Translations under genes and position numbers: made by a program | Source of the DNA: Periplaneta americana | Taxonomy: Eukaryota; Arthropoda; Insecta; Blattodea; Blattidae | Assembly: GCF_040183065.1 (NCBI RefSeq) | Contig: NC_091124.1 | Location: forward strand, 61,636,501 to 61,700,500 | Reading direction: 5' to 3' | DNA: 64,000 bases | Part shown: positions 12,350 to 21,507 of the stretch, piece after piece | Numbering within the stretch: the first letter of the stretch is position 1 | Layout of the letters: each line of letters starts with the position of its first letter | Notes under the pieces: model-generated | What the model was told of the DNA's origin: nothing | Database searches by the model: none | The model's input: the letters and a program-made list of their open reading frames with translations, nothing else

Positions 12350-12961
12350 GTTTCGTTATTTAGGTCTAATGCACTATCCTCTGATACATGTTCGTCTGAA
12401 TTGGTTTTGGAAGTGGCCTGAAGAGTACATGAACTATTGGCAATGATGTCATGAATTTCTTTTCTCCTTCTCCGTTTTTCACATCTGTCCAATCTCAGAT
12501 TATCTGTTGATTTTCGTTTCAAGCAAGACTGCGCCAGAGCTTTTGTGGGTACAGCGTCTACTTTCAGATTACGACTGCTTTTTGGTTCATAATTTAGGAG
12601 TTTCTGCTTTAAAGGTACTTCGTAACTTGACTCCTCAAAATGAAGTGAACATGTTCGAGCTGAAACAACATTAAGTCTTAAGATTTTTACCCCCTTTCTT
12701 TTCCCTCAAAGCATCTATGGAATAAGTCAAACAATAAGTTTAACATGAAAATATATTTTGCAAATGAGTTGTGAAGCAAATAAAATTTATTAACATGCGA
12801 GAAAACTCATCGTGCTGTAAACTGACTTCATCCTCCCTTCTACAAGCATGCAACCATTGTCTTGCCAAGTCTTCATTCTTCGGAAACCTATAATATTTTA
12901 CGTCAGTTCCTTTTGTTTTTCGATTGTAACTCAAACAACCAGATACTGCACATCCAGGCAT
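12350..12961 (-). pseudogene. THAP-domain DNA-binding exons of P-like transposase
   Basis: Exon 1 (12961 to about 12795) starts MPGCAVSGCLSYNRKTKG and continues YYRFPKNEDLARQWLHACRR. Exon 2 (12659-12350, after a TTTCAG acceptor, ending at GTGAGT) starts RTCSLHFEESSYE and then has a basic stretch KRRRRKEIHD. Together these give the THAP C2CH finger (C4, C9, the C-x2-H-F), with the conserved P, W and F. The splice phase between the exons is off by one base with canonical sites (exon 1 would end at AT|GTTAAT), which suggests a small deletion. The catalytic part is absent, so the product could at most bind DNA. Confidence 0.78.
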
Positions 12962-13997
12962 ACTAATAGCATGTGTCACATTAATAGCATTACTGATACA
13001 AGAATAACATTCAATATAATATATACTGTATAAACAAAGAATTAACCCCGTGCACGTACACACAACAGCTGTTTGTTTTGTTCCTCGAGGACTGCGGTGC
13101 GAATTAGCGCGCCGCTGCTGCTTCCCAAGTGACGACATGCGCAGTAGAAAATGAGTTTGAGTCGACCATCTGCTACACCATTATATTCCCACCACGATAT
13201 TGTCAATGTAAAATTATATTATTTTGCCGCTGTGAGTGCTAAAAGTACCCGCTAAATCCCTAGATCAGCAATACAAGTTTCATAAATTTTACCCGCTAAA
13301 CTAATGCCGAAAAACGCTAGATCTAGCAGGAAGACCGCTGAATTGGCGGCAACACTGCTGCTATCTGTGTAACGTTAATTATAGTCTCTGGTGTAGCTCT
13401 CGGACCAGAGCTTCATACAGCATATAACAGAAGCATGTGCGACTGGGACGGATTAGGAACTAGGAAGAAGGCACTTGTGCGCGCATCATATTCTCGCTGT
13501 TTCTACGTCTTTCCTGTAGCTCCGAGAAACGAGCAAGCGTTGCGATCTTGCGGTGCGCAACCTGCAGATGGTATTATGCCTAGACATTATTACAAAAATC
13601 AAAAGAAATTTTAATGTACGTAATCCCATTTTGAGAAATACACATTCTACGAAAATATTGGGCTTGCGCAGCAAGCATAGCATGCCCGGAGAAATCGCCC
13701 CTGGGTAACACAAGTAATTCAAACTGTGAATTTCACAGAGTTATCAGTTAAACTGTATCATTAATTTATGCATGTCTTTTTCATGTTACACCCGTCACAT
13801 TGTTTATTTCATTTATATCACCTGACAAATAATGGTTAGAAAAAAAATAATTAGTTGTGTCTGACAAGCAAGAAGTGGAGATTCATTGGAGAACAAAAAA
13901 AACTGGTAAAAATATTTTATTAATTATTGTATTCTAGTTAAATTTCGAAGAATCTCTTTCTGAAAGTAACACCCGTCACAGTGGAATTGACCTATAC

Positions 13998-14723
13998 ATA
14001 ATTTAAGATGTGTGGTGCTGTTCTCCCACTATATGCAGATTTTTGTAATTCAAAATCTGAGAGTTTCCATCCATATGGAAATTTAATTTCGGGATGTATA
14101 TTATCATTAGACATTGGACAATCTCTAGCGGAATTTTGTCTACAAGATGTACGTCCTACATATTGCATATATTTGTTACGGAACAGGAATTAAAGTTATT
14201 TTGTTTTTTTTTTTTTTATTGAAAACTTTGTAACGTTGCTTATGACAGGATTAGTATATTTAAATTACTGGAGACTATAAGCGACTTTCTATGAACTAAC
14301 AATCCCATTCTATAAAGATAAATAAGTATAGCCTGTCCCACATTGATGTAATAGATCTGATGGTGGGAGCACGAGGTACCATATTGTTGTCACGCCAGGA
14401 GAAGGCGGCTGAACTACTTAGACGGGGCGGAGGGGAAACAGTCGCGCATGCACACCACGCTGTTCACTGCAATATTCCTGTTTCACAAACATCTACTGCA
14501 CGTGTCTATGAATCTTTGCGACTTTGTGAAAATAATAGTGGGGTTTTTACTGTAGTGTTCTATTAGTTTCAACAAGACAATTGTTTTCAGTATACCACAA
14601 ATCTTGTATTGCTTTAGTTATCCTTTGCTTTTCGTGTTAATAGTGTTGATAATATAGTTAATAGAATTTATGTTATTGTATACTGATATTTAGATTTATA
14701 GCAGTTTTTTGTTTATTGTAAAT
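13998..14723. other. No gene supported
   Basis: AT-rich sequence with short spurious frames. It precedes the decayed DDE transposase and may include its lost 5' end. Confidence 0.4.
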
Positions 14724-15838
14724 ATGTCGACAAAGAGGAAACAAGGATTGACAATCTATAGCAAAGAAAGGAATATTATTAGAAGTGCAAAATAATTCTG
14801 TGATGAAGAAAAAGAATAACAGTGCCTTTGCATTCCTCTTACGAAACCTACAGCAAAGGTAGAAAAGTACTCTAATCTATCCACAAGAACAATACAGCGT
14901 ATAAGGAATGAAATGAAAGACTGCACAGAAGAAAGTGCGTTGTCGACACCTGAGGGAGAAAAAAAATGTAAACGTCCAGACTACCGAAACGCAAATATAG
15001 ATGACTTCGACGGGAGATTGACAAAAAAGATATAATTGAGAATTTTTATTTGAAAAAGAAAGAGGGCCACCGGCGTAGCTCAGGAGGTAGCTCATTTGCC
15101 TGCTGATCTGCAGTTGTGCTCGGGAGTGAGTTCGATTCCCGTTTGCGCTGACTGCCTGGTTGGGTTTTTCCGAGGTTTTCCCAAGCAGAAGGCGAATGTC
15201 AGGTAATCTATGGCGAATCCTTGGTTTCATTTCGCCAAATGCCATCTCGCCATCATCAATTCAATCGACACTGAAGAAGCTAGTAGTTATTATAGTGTCG
15301 TTAAATAACAAGTAAAAAAATAGTACCAAGCTGCAACAAACGTCTACCCTTTTACAAGAGAAAATTGATTTGAAATGAAAGACAACATTAAGACGAATAC
15401 TGAAGAAAAAGGATTTCAGGTGGAAGAAGTGTACAGCAAAAAAAAATTGAGGAAAACACTGTAAATTAGAATATGTGAAGATATCTACAGCAAATAAGAA
15501 AACTTAGGAAAGTGGAAAAACCGATTTTGTATCTGGACGAAATGCAGATAGATAGGCCTACCAATTTAACATTTCCCAAGTTCTGGCACGATAAAAATGT
15601 TACGGGAGTTCTGACTACCGTAAATGTGTCCAGAACACTCATTGTTATTCATCAGGATGGGGGCGGTGGGGCTAATGGCTTTGTTGAGAGATTCGAATTA
15701 ATATATATGGCTGGAACATAAACAGACGGTTATCATGGACAGATCATACTCCAGAAATTTTGAAAAATGTGATAATGATAGTCATAGCGACAGCACCGAA
15801 GATGTGGAATCTTTTATGTCTGACTCCGTTCCTGTGTA
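14724..15838 (+). pseudogene. Tc1/mariner-type DDE transposase, decayed
   Basis: Starting at the ATG MSTKRKQGLTIYSKER, the frames continue as LSTRTIQRIRNE and KRPDYRNANIDDFDGR. A SINE (about 15064-15311) follows, then TLRRILKKKDFRWKK-like residues. From 15512 the frame is VEKPILYLDEMQIDRPTNLT and onward to FVERFELIYMAG, then DGYHGQ and an acidic tail. This order matches an insect IS630/Tc1-related family whose first catalytic Asp lies in Y-L-D-E-T-W; here the T-W is M-Q. There are many stops, and the segment that would hold the remaining catalytic residues is largely deleted. Not functional. Confidence 0.72.
15064..15311 (+). mobile_element. tRNA-derived SINE
   Basis: The head contains a pol III A box (TAGCTCAGGAGG) and a B box (GAGTTCGATTCCC) at tRNA spacing. 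It is followed by a body with CTGGTTGGGTTTTTCCGAGG and GGCGAATCCTTGG and a tail GTCGTTAAATAAC. It interrupts the transposase remnant. No sure TSD. Confidence 0.82.
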
Positions 15839-16365
15839 GCCAAGTAAGTGGACGAAAGTTTTCAGGTCAGAGTGTAGCGTAAAGTTCCCCGTCCCGCCTA
15901 TCTACTCCCCGCACCAACTCGTAGCGCGAAGACAGTACCTTCCTTCTTTGCCAACAAATGTAAAAACCTAGGCCTAACACAAGCATTGTCAAGAGGAAAT
16001 AGCCATTAGTGCCCTTAAAGGATCGGGTCAGATATTGAGAAATCACTTGTATGGGAATGATAATGGAAATTTCAAGTTACCATAACCAATGACTAATAAT
16101 TGGTTTAGATATCAATGTCAATAATCCGTAGCTATTATTTTTCTCGCAGTGAATGGCCTTCAAATCATTCTAACATCTGATAATACTACTATCCCGTGCT
16201 TAACTGCAAATGAGCATATATTTTACTTAGGTGTAAATTTTTCTCTGATGTTTTGTATATTCGATTCCCTAACAGTTTCAAATGTAAATCATTTTACCTT
16301 TTAGGTGTTTTTCCAAATTATATACGCTTTGTCAAATCTGGCAACCTTTTCATAAAGGAAGCTTA

Positions 16366-16428
<63 letters not shown>

Positions 16429-16670
16429 GACATTTTAAAAGTTTATAAGTCCAACTGTATTTCTGGTACGTAGGCTACATAATGCAGTTTCTTTCAAAAT
16501 CATTCCCTGTTATCTTTCATTTCGCATGTATTATTTGGCAATCATGTAAAAGTGTTGTAATTTTTAAGAGAAAGATAACATATGGCATAACTTCTCAGAA
16601 AAATAAAATGTAATATAACATATCAACACACTATGGAGTTCTTTAATTGAATTCCTATCGTTCCCGCTGG
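15839..16670. repeat. Non-coding stretch with (TTA)n microsatellite
   Basis: A pure TTA tract runs from about 16368 to 16428. The rest is AT-rich, with no supported gene. Confidence 0.85.
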
Positions 16671-16679
16671 AACATAGGA

Positions 16680-18640
16680 CTGTGACAACAAGAGTCCTCC
16701 ACTTGGTGCGGTCCCTGGCCAACCTCTTCACTTCACTCCAGGTCTTCTTATCTCTGCAGTTTTTCTATGGTCGTACTTTTCCAGGTCTTTTTGGGATGAC
16801 CCCATTTCCGAGCACTCTGAGGGTTCCAGTCCAATGCTGTCTCTTTAACAGTTCCGTCTGGCTTAGTGTATGCCCAGTCCAACACTATTTCCTCTCTTTG
16901 ATTTGCACGTTGAGTCGACCTGGTTGGCGAGTTGGTATAGCGCTGGCCTTCTATGCCCAAGGTTGCGGGTTCGATCCCGGGCCAGGTCGATGGCATTTAA
17001 GTGTGCTTAAATGCGACAGGTTCATGTCAGTAGATTTACTGGCATGTAAAAGAACTCCTGCGGGACAAAATTCCGGCACATCCGGCGACGCTGATATAAC
17101 CTCTGCAGTTGCGAGCGTCGTTAAATAAAACATAACATTAACATTTGCACTTTGATTGGCTGTTGGTTGGTCTGATTCTCGAGTTCATTTGTAATCACAT
17201 CCGGCCATTTGACATTGAGGATAAGCCGGAGCAGTGGTTAATGAAAGCTTGAAGCTCTTGTTGATTTGCTTTGTCACCTTCAATGTTTCACAGCTGTATA
17301 AAAATATATATTTCCCATTGCTGTTGAAAAGTCGAAGCTTGGTCTTTCTGGAAATATTCATATTTTTTTAGAGTAGAGCTGAACAAACACACCATTTGCT
17401 TTGTGTATGTGGCTACAGCTCCGCACCTCCTTTATTTGTGACAATACTTCCCAGGTATAGAAAGGATTGAGCTTGTTCGACGTCATTCCGTTAATGGTCA
17501 ATCTGATCGCAACATTAGAGTTCTTTCTCATCTTTGTTTTGCAGGCATTGATCTTGAGGCCAGAAAGTTCTGCCTGTAACCTGACCAATTTCTCCTCCAT
17601 CTCCCGGTATCACTGTGCCATCAGATAGATGTCATCCATGAAGTCCAGATTTTCAAGTCTGCCTTGCATCCTTCATTGCACGCCTCTTTTCCATCTCCCC
17701 CTCCCCTCCCCACCCCATCACCTTCTTCATCAGATGATTCAATACCAGCAAGAATTATTTTGGCGAGAGAATACACCTCTGCTGCACTCCCGGATGACTT
17801 GAAAGTGTTCTGTAAATTTCCCCTCATGAAGCATTTGACACTCGTAATCTTCATATGTACAGAATGGACGTAAAATAACCTTGCAGATTGAAAAGGATGA
17901 TAGGGTACGCTTAAATGAATAGAAAACCTATATTATGTTTTGCCATTAAATGCACGGTTAATTAAAAAATTAAGTTTGAAGTTTCAGCAGTCAGGTAACA
18001 TAGCCATTAACACACTCTACTCGTGTTACAGATGTAAGAGGTCAACGAACTCTGTGTGTCTCGGTAGGTGAGCTGCTCTCTGCCTTGATGTTGCCACTTT
18101 TCGTCTCGTGCAGTGACTTGAAATTAGAGATTTTTAAAATTAAAGTTACACGAAAACCGTCCACACTATTGAAATACGCCAGAGGGATAAATTATTCTTT
18201 ATTAGATTTCCTATCAATATGGACAAAAATCACGATCCTACTTGCAGTAGTTACCGAATAAGAGGTTAAACATTTGAGAAAAAAACATTTTTTCTGAAAA
18301 AACTACGAACTTTCCACTAAAATGATATTGTTTTCTGTTACATACAACATGAGCTATTCACTCTGAAGGCTTCTTCACTTCCACCCTGTATTCTTAATAA
18401 TATTGATAATCTTCATGGAGATACTGTATTTCACAAGGGTGTTCCACATAACCCTTCCGTTGACAAGTCGAAAGCCTTTACGAACTCGTTGAAGGTGAGG
18501 TAAAGAGTGTGCTGCCTTTGCTCACTCTGTTCTAGGATAATTTGGAGAGTATTGATGAGGTCTACACAACTACAATGTTGTTGGAAACCTGCCTGCTCTT
18601 TCCTCAGCCTTGCCTCCAATGAGTTCTTGATGCTGTTTAG
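16680..18640 (-). pseudogene. Decayed LINE reverse transcriptase
   Basis: Read on the minus strand from 18619, the pieces are in polymerase order. They are LRKEQAGFQQHCSCVDLINT with LYLTFNEFVKAFD (RT fingers), YEDYECQMLHEGKFTEHF (17850-17740), FMDDIYLMAQ (catalytic Y/F-x-D-D, about 17640-17605), MEEKLVRLQAELSGLKINAC and KTK, and the C-terminal TALDWNPQSARKWGHPKKTW at about 16850-16750. Stops and frameshifts are frequent and an A-box SINE interrupts it. It is an RTE/CR1-like element by motif style, but the clade is not fixed. Old and inactive. Confidence 0.75.
16909..17142 (+). mobile_element. tRNA-derived SINE inside the LINE remnant
   Basis: The 8-bp TSD ATTTGCAC is exact at 16901-16908 and 17143-17150. 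The head folds like a tRNA, ACCTGG pairing with CCAGGT, with A box TGGCGAGTTGG and B box GGTTCGATCCC. The tail is GCGTCGTTAAATAAAA. The LINE sequence continues on both sides. Confidence 0.88.
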
Positions 18641-19526
18641 TATGACCCTTGATAGCTCCTTCCAATTAATTTTTTGGTACTAGGCTATATTTCTAGCGGT
18701 CTAAGCAGATTCGGCATTACTTGAGTCCAATAAATTAGTCTTCTCTTTAACTGTTTGTAGATGCTAAGCTTATCAGGCCACATTCACCATCGAGTTAACA
18801 CTTGTGCAGTTGGAAGTGGAATATTACGTGCTATTGATCTAAATGACTGAACTCTTTGATTGTCAGTTAACAAAAAATGTTCTTTATGGAGGCTTGCAAG
18901 TCAGCGATCTATCACATGATGTTTGAGTGTTCGTATTTCTTTATGGTGATTCATACATTCTATCTCTCATGCAGCTCCCTGCTTTTTGTGTTCACGAGGG
19001 AAAAAATCTTGTAAACCCTATAAATATATCATATAGGTCTTAAAGTATTGAAAATATTATGCATTTATAAAAATGAGGAAAATATACACTTATATGCAAC
19101 ATAAAACAATGCTTAATAAACTCAAAAGTTGATAATTCGTATACATAATGTGTAAGCATACATTTACACTCTCCAGAAAAAAGTATGCACATGCATGAAC
19201 TTATAAGCCCAAGTTATTATATTGTAATTGTTTTTATACATGAAATTGCCAGTTTTTTTATTTCTGTTAATCCGTATTTTGCTAATCTAGTCAACTCTCA
19301 ATCCCAGTTGGTCCAGATTACAGAGGTTTTACTGTATTTGTGATTTATTTTCTAATGGTAGCATTGATCTAATTGAAGAGCTCTCTCCCAAAACAAATTA
19401 AGTCCATTTTCAGTAATTTGACAAGAAGGACAAAAATTCTAGATGCTGTTTCGATTTATGTTGGATGTTTACTGATTGTCTCTTATTATTGTACATAAAT
19501 ATATGTTTTCAGCATAGATAAAATAA
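18641..19526. other. No gene supported
   Basis: AT-rich sequence, no open frame with family resemblance. Confidence 0.4.
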
Positions 19527-19528
19527 TA

Positions 19529-20862
19529 CGAGGCGCATCCAGAAAGTAAGTTTCCCTATTTTTTTAAAAAAAAAGAACACACACTTTCAGGAAAACATTT
19601 ATTGGCAACAGGTACAGCAATGTTTCAGCTATTTTTCAATATAGCCACCATCAGAATTGAGACACTTGTCATATCGTGGGATCAACTTTTGTATCCTTCT
19701 GTCGTAGAATTCTGCCGCCTGTGAATGGAACCAGCGTGTGACAGACGTCTTCAGCTCTTCGTCGTTGCCAAAACACTCACCGGAGGACAGGAATTTCTTG
19801 AGGTGCAAGAAAACGTGAAAATCGCTGGGAGCAAGATCAGGACTTTAGGGTGGATGATCAAACAACTCCCAGCCAAATTCCGTCAAAACAGCTGCTGTGC
19901 GCCGAGCCGTATGTGGACGAGCATTGTCATGGAGGAGCACAACACCTGCAGTAAGCATTCCATGCCTCTTGTTTTGAATGGCACATCGCAATTTTCGCAG
20001 TGTTTCACAGTAACGGTCAGCATTCACTGTTTCACCTCTTGGAAGGAAGTCAATGAGCAGAATGCCCTTTCTCTCCCAGAACACCGTGCATATCACTTTC
20101 CGTGCCGACAGCATCTGTTTGAATTTCTCTCTGACCGGAGATCCACTATGCCGCCAATGCATTGACTGCTGCTTGGTTTCCGGGGTGAAGTGCGAAATCC
20201 AAGTCTCATCGTCCATGACGATCCTGTCGAGGAACTCGTCGTCATCATCGTGATATGTTGCAGAAATGTCAGTGCTGCTCCTAAACATTGCATTTTGTGT
20301 TTGGATGTCAGGTTTTTCGGCACCCAACTGGCACACACTTTTTTAAACAGCAGGTGCTTAGTGACAATCTCATGCAACAAGGATCGCGATATCTGCGGAA
20401 AATGGCTGCTGAGCTCCTTAATCGTGAAGCGACGGTTCTCCGTGATGCACTGCCGCACCAGCACAACACGATCATCATTGATGAGGGACGGTCGCCCACT
20501 GCGCTCTTCATCATGGACACTTTGACGACCTTCGGAAAACTGTCTACACCAGCGACGCACCATCTGCTTACTCATTATGTTCGGCCCATAGACCTGACAG
20601 AGCTGCCGATGAATTTCAATTGGCGCAATGCTTTGTGCATTAAAGAACTTTATCACCGACCGAACCTCGCAGGCGGCGGGAGAAGGAATAAGAGCTTCCA
20701 TTTCGGACCACTGCTGCCATGCTACTGGCACCAGGCGGGACCTGTCCGGCTGGCATATGATTGATACATCATAGATCTGTTACGCATGCACAATTGACAC
20801 GGCTAATTACGTTTACTTTCAAGGGGAAAAAATCGGGAAACTTACTTTCTGGATGCACCTCG
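19529..20862 (-). mobile_element. mariner transposon copy 1
   Basis: TIRs begin CGAGGCGCATCCAGAAAGTA (19529 on) and, complemented, CGAGGTGCATCCAGAAAGTA (ending 20862), flanked by TA at 19527-19528 and 20863-20864. It is 1334 bp with one transposase gene on the minus strand, the usual mariner plan. The second copy lies at 62359-63677 in the opposite orientation. Confidence 0.95.
19629..20731 (-). pseudogene. mariner transposase (DD34D type), two breaks
   Basis: It starts MPVAWQQWSEMEALIPSPAA at 20731. The N-terminal half has the two helix-turn-helix regions (KQMVRRWCRQFSEGRQSVHD). The catalytic half has DDETWISHFTPETKQQ, then VLLHDNARPHTA and, after a stop, SPDLAPSDFHVF. Near 20262 one base is missing (CTGCAACATATC against CTGCAACAGTATC in copy 2), so the frame shifts at FLQ. 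A TAA at 19845-19847 replaces the usual tyrosine in HPPYSPD, just before the third catalytic Asp. Repairing the missing base gives about 367 residues to the final TAG, apart from that stop. Inactive; the same TAA is present in copy 2. Confidence 0.93.
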
Positions 20863-20864
20863 TA

Positions 20865-21500
20865 AATCCTTAGTTTAATTCTTTGTTTTAAATAGGACCA
20901 TTTCTGAAGAAATAAAGTAATAAAAACTCTGTGTGATACTTTTTATTGACCAAAATCCCAGGAACAGTACAAACATGTTTGTGTTTGTAAATTTATACCT
21001 TACATTTATACAAAATTCTCATTTTACACCTCGACATGCATGCAGTAACATGCTACCTACTGCCCTAAGGTCACTGACGAACATCTGACAATAACAGGAC
21101 GAAACTTCTAGTAGTACATGGAACCATGTAAACATGATTCTTTGACTCACTTCGTACTCACTTGCTGTCTCTTGCATAGCTTCTAGCTGATAATCTGAAT
21201 CATCAGGATCTATTTCACTTATAACCTCCAATTTGTCACTATGAAAACCTCTGTTGTTCTCCATGTTTTGGCTGACAGCGGCCTTCTTCATATTCAAGGA
21301 GCACCGGTAGAGGCAAGGAGCACCTTTCGGTTCTTATTGCTAATAGCATCAGAGGCAGCCATGTTAAAAAGCAGAGTTGTAATATTCCTGTGTTAGTTAA
21401 TGCTAGGGCTTCTCCTTTTTTAGGTTAAACCTCCCACCATTAAGGTGTTTGAAACAAGTTCAACTAAATTGTAAATGCTCTGATGTTTCTAGTAATGAAC
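20865..21500. other. No gene supported
   Basis: A 92-codon minus-strand frame (21019-21297) has no recognisable family and is not called. The 3' part may be 5' sequence of the LINE that follows. Confidence 0.35.
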
Positions 21501-21507
21501 ACAGTAA

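Larger units (their letters stand above)
9594..13196 (-). mobile_element. P-element-like transposon with THAP gene
   Basis: The terminal inverted repeats are about 27 bp with two mismatches (CATGGTGGGAATATAATGG at 9594 on; CGTGGTGGGAATATAATGG complemented, ending 13196). They are flanked by an exact 8-bp TSD, ATATTGTC, at 9586-9593 and 13197-13204. CATG-type ends, 8-bp TSD and a THAP-domain gene starting near one end are the P superfamily combination. The middle is occupied by piggyBac-like pieces and no P catalytic domain remains recognisable. Confidence 0.82.
9523..13357. mobile_element. Small hAT-like MITE split by the P-like element
   Basis: Ends CAGTGTTGCC at 9523-9532 and its complement at 13348-13357 are identical for 10 bp, followed by similar AATTC/GATTC words. 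Without the inserted P-like element the unit is about 230 bp with no gene. The flanking octamers CTGCCAAT and CTGCTATC agree at 5 of 8 positions, so the hAT assignment rests mainly on the ends. Confidence 0.6.
8989..13703 (-). mobile_element. hAT transposon with TTF/ZMYM-type gene, internally deleted
   Basis: The ends are CAGGGGCGAAT (8989 on) and, complemented, CAGGGGCGATT (ending 13703), flanked by an exact 8-bp TSD GGTAACAC at 8981-8988 and 13704-13711. It retains only the N-terminal part of a minus-strand hAT transposase and was later entered by further elements. It lies inside the outer TA-flanked element. Confidence 0.9.
6314..13980. repeat. Dispersed 15-bp motif GTAACACCCGTCACA
   Basis: Copies at 6314-6328 (one mismatch), 6455-6469 (reverse strand), 8852-8866, 8874-8888, 13785-13799 (one mismatch) and 13966-13980, which abuts the right TIR. 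All lie in the outer element and none in the nested ones. Repeated subterminal words of this kind are commonly transposase binding sites; that role is inferred. Confidence 0.8.
5952..13994. mobile_element. Outer TA-flanked DNA element, unclassified
   Basis: A perfect inverted repeat TATAGGTCAATTCCAC sits at 5950-5965 and, complemented, at 13981-13996. It is best read as a TA target duplication (5950-5951 and 13995-13996) with a 14-bp TIR, TAGGTCAATTCCAC. The 15-bp word GTAACACCCGTCACA or a one-base variant occurs six times inside, once directly next to the right TIR. Removing the later hAT (8989-13703 plus one TSD) and a LINE fragment leaves about 2.4 kb. The only gene-like piece left in it is the basic reading frame at 6939-7482. 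TA targets occur in several superfamilies and I cannot assign one. The ends are convincing, though a chance pair is not fully excluded. Confidence 0.62.

Noticed and set aside
14360-14566. 68-codon frame MVGARGTILLSRQEKAAELL
   Set aside because: Short, unsupported, no continuation.
16909-16990. tRNA-Arg gene
   Set aside because: Same reason: exact TSD and SINE tail show a retroposed element.
20288-20764. 158-codon plus-strand frame in mariner (also 62457-62933 minus)
   Set aside because: Antisense shadow of the mariner transposase, present in both copies because they are homologous.
21019-21297. 92-codon minus-strand frame
   Set aside because: Low complexity of evidence: no recognisable domain and no neighbouring exon.
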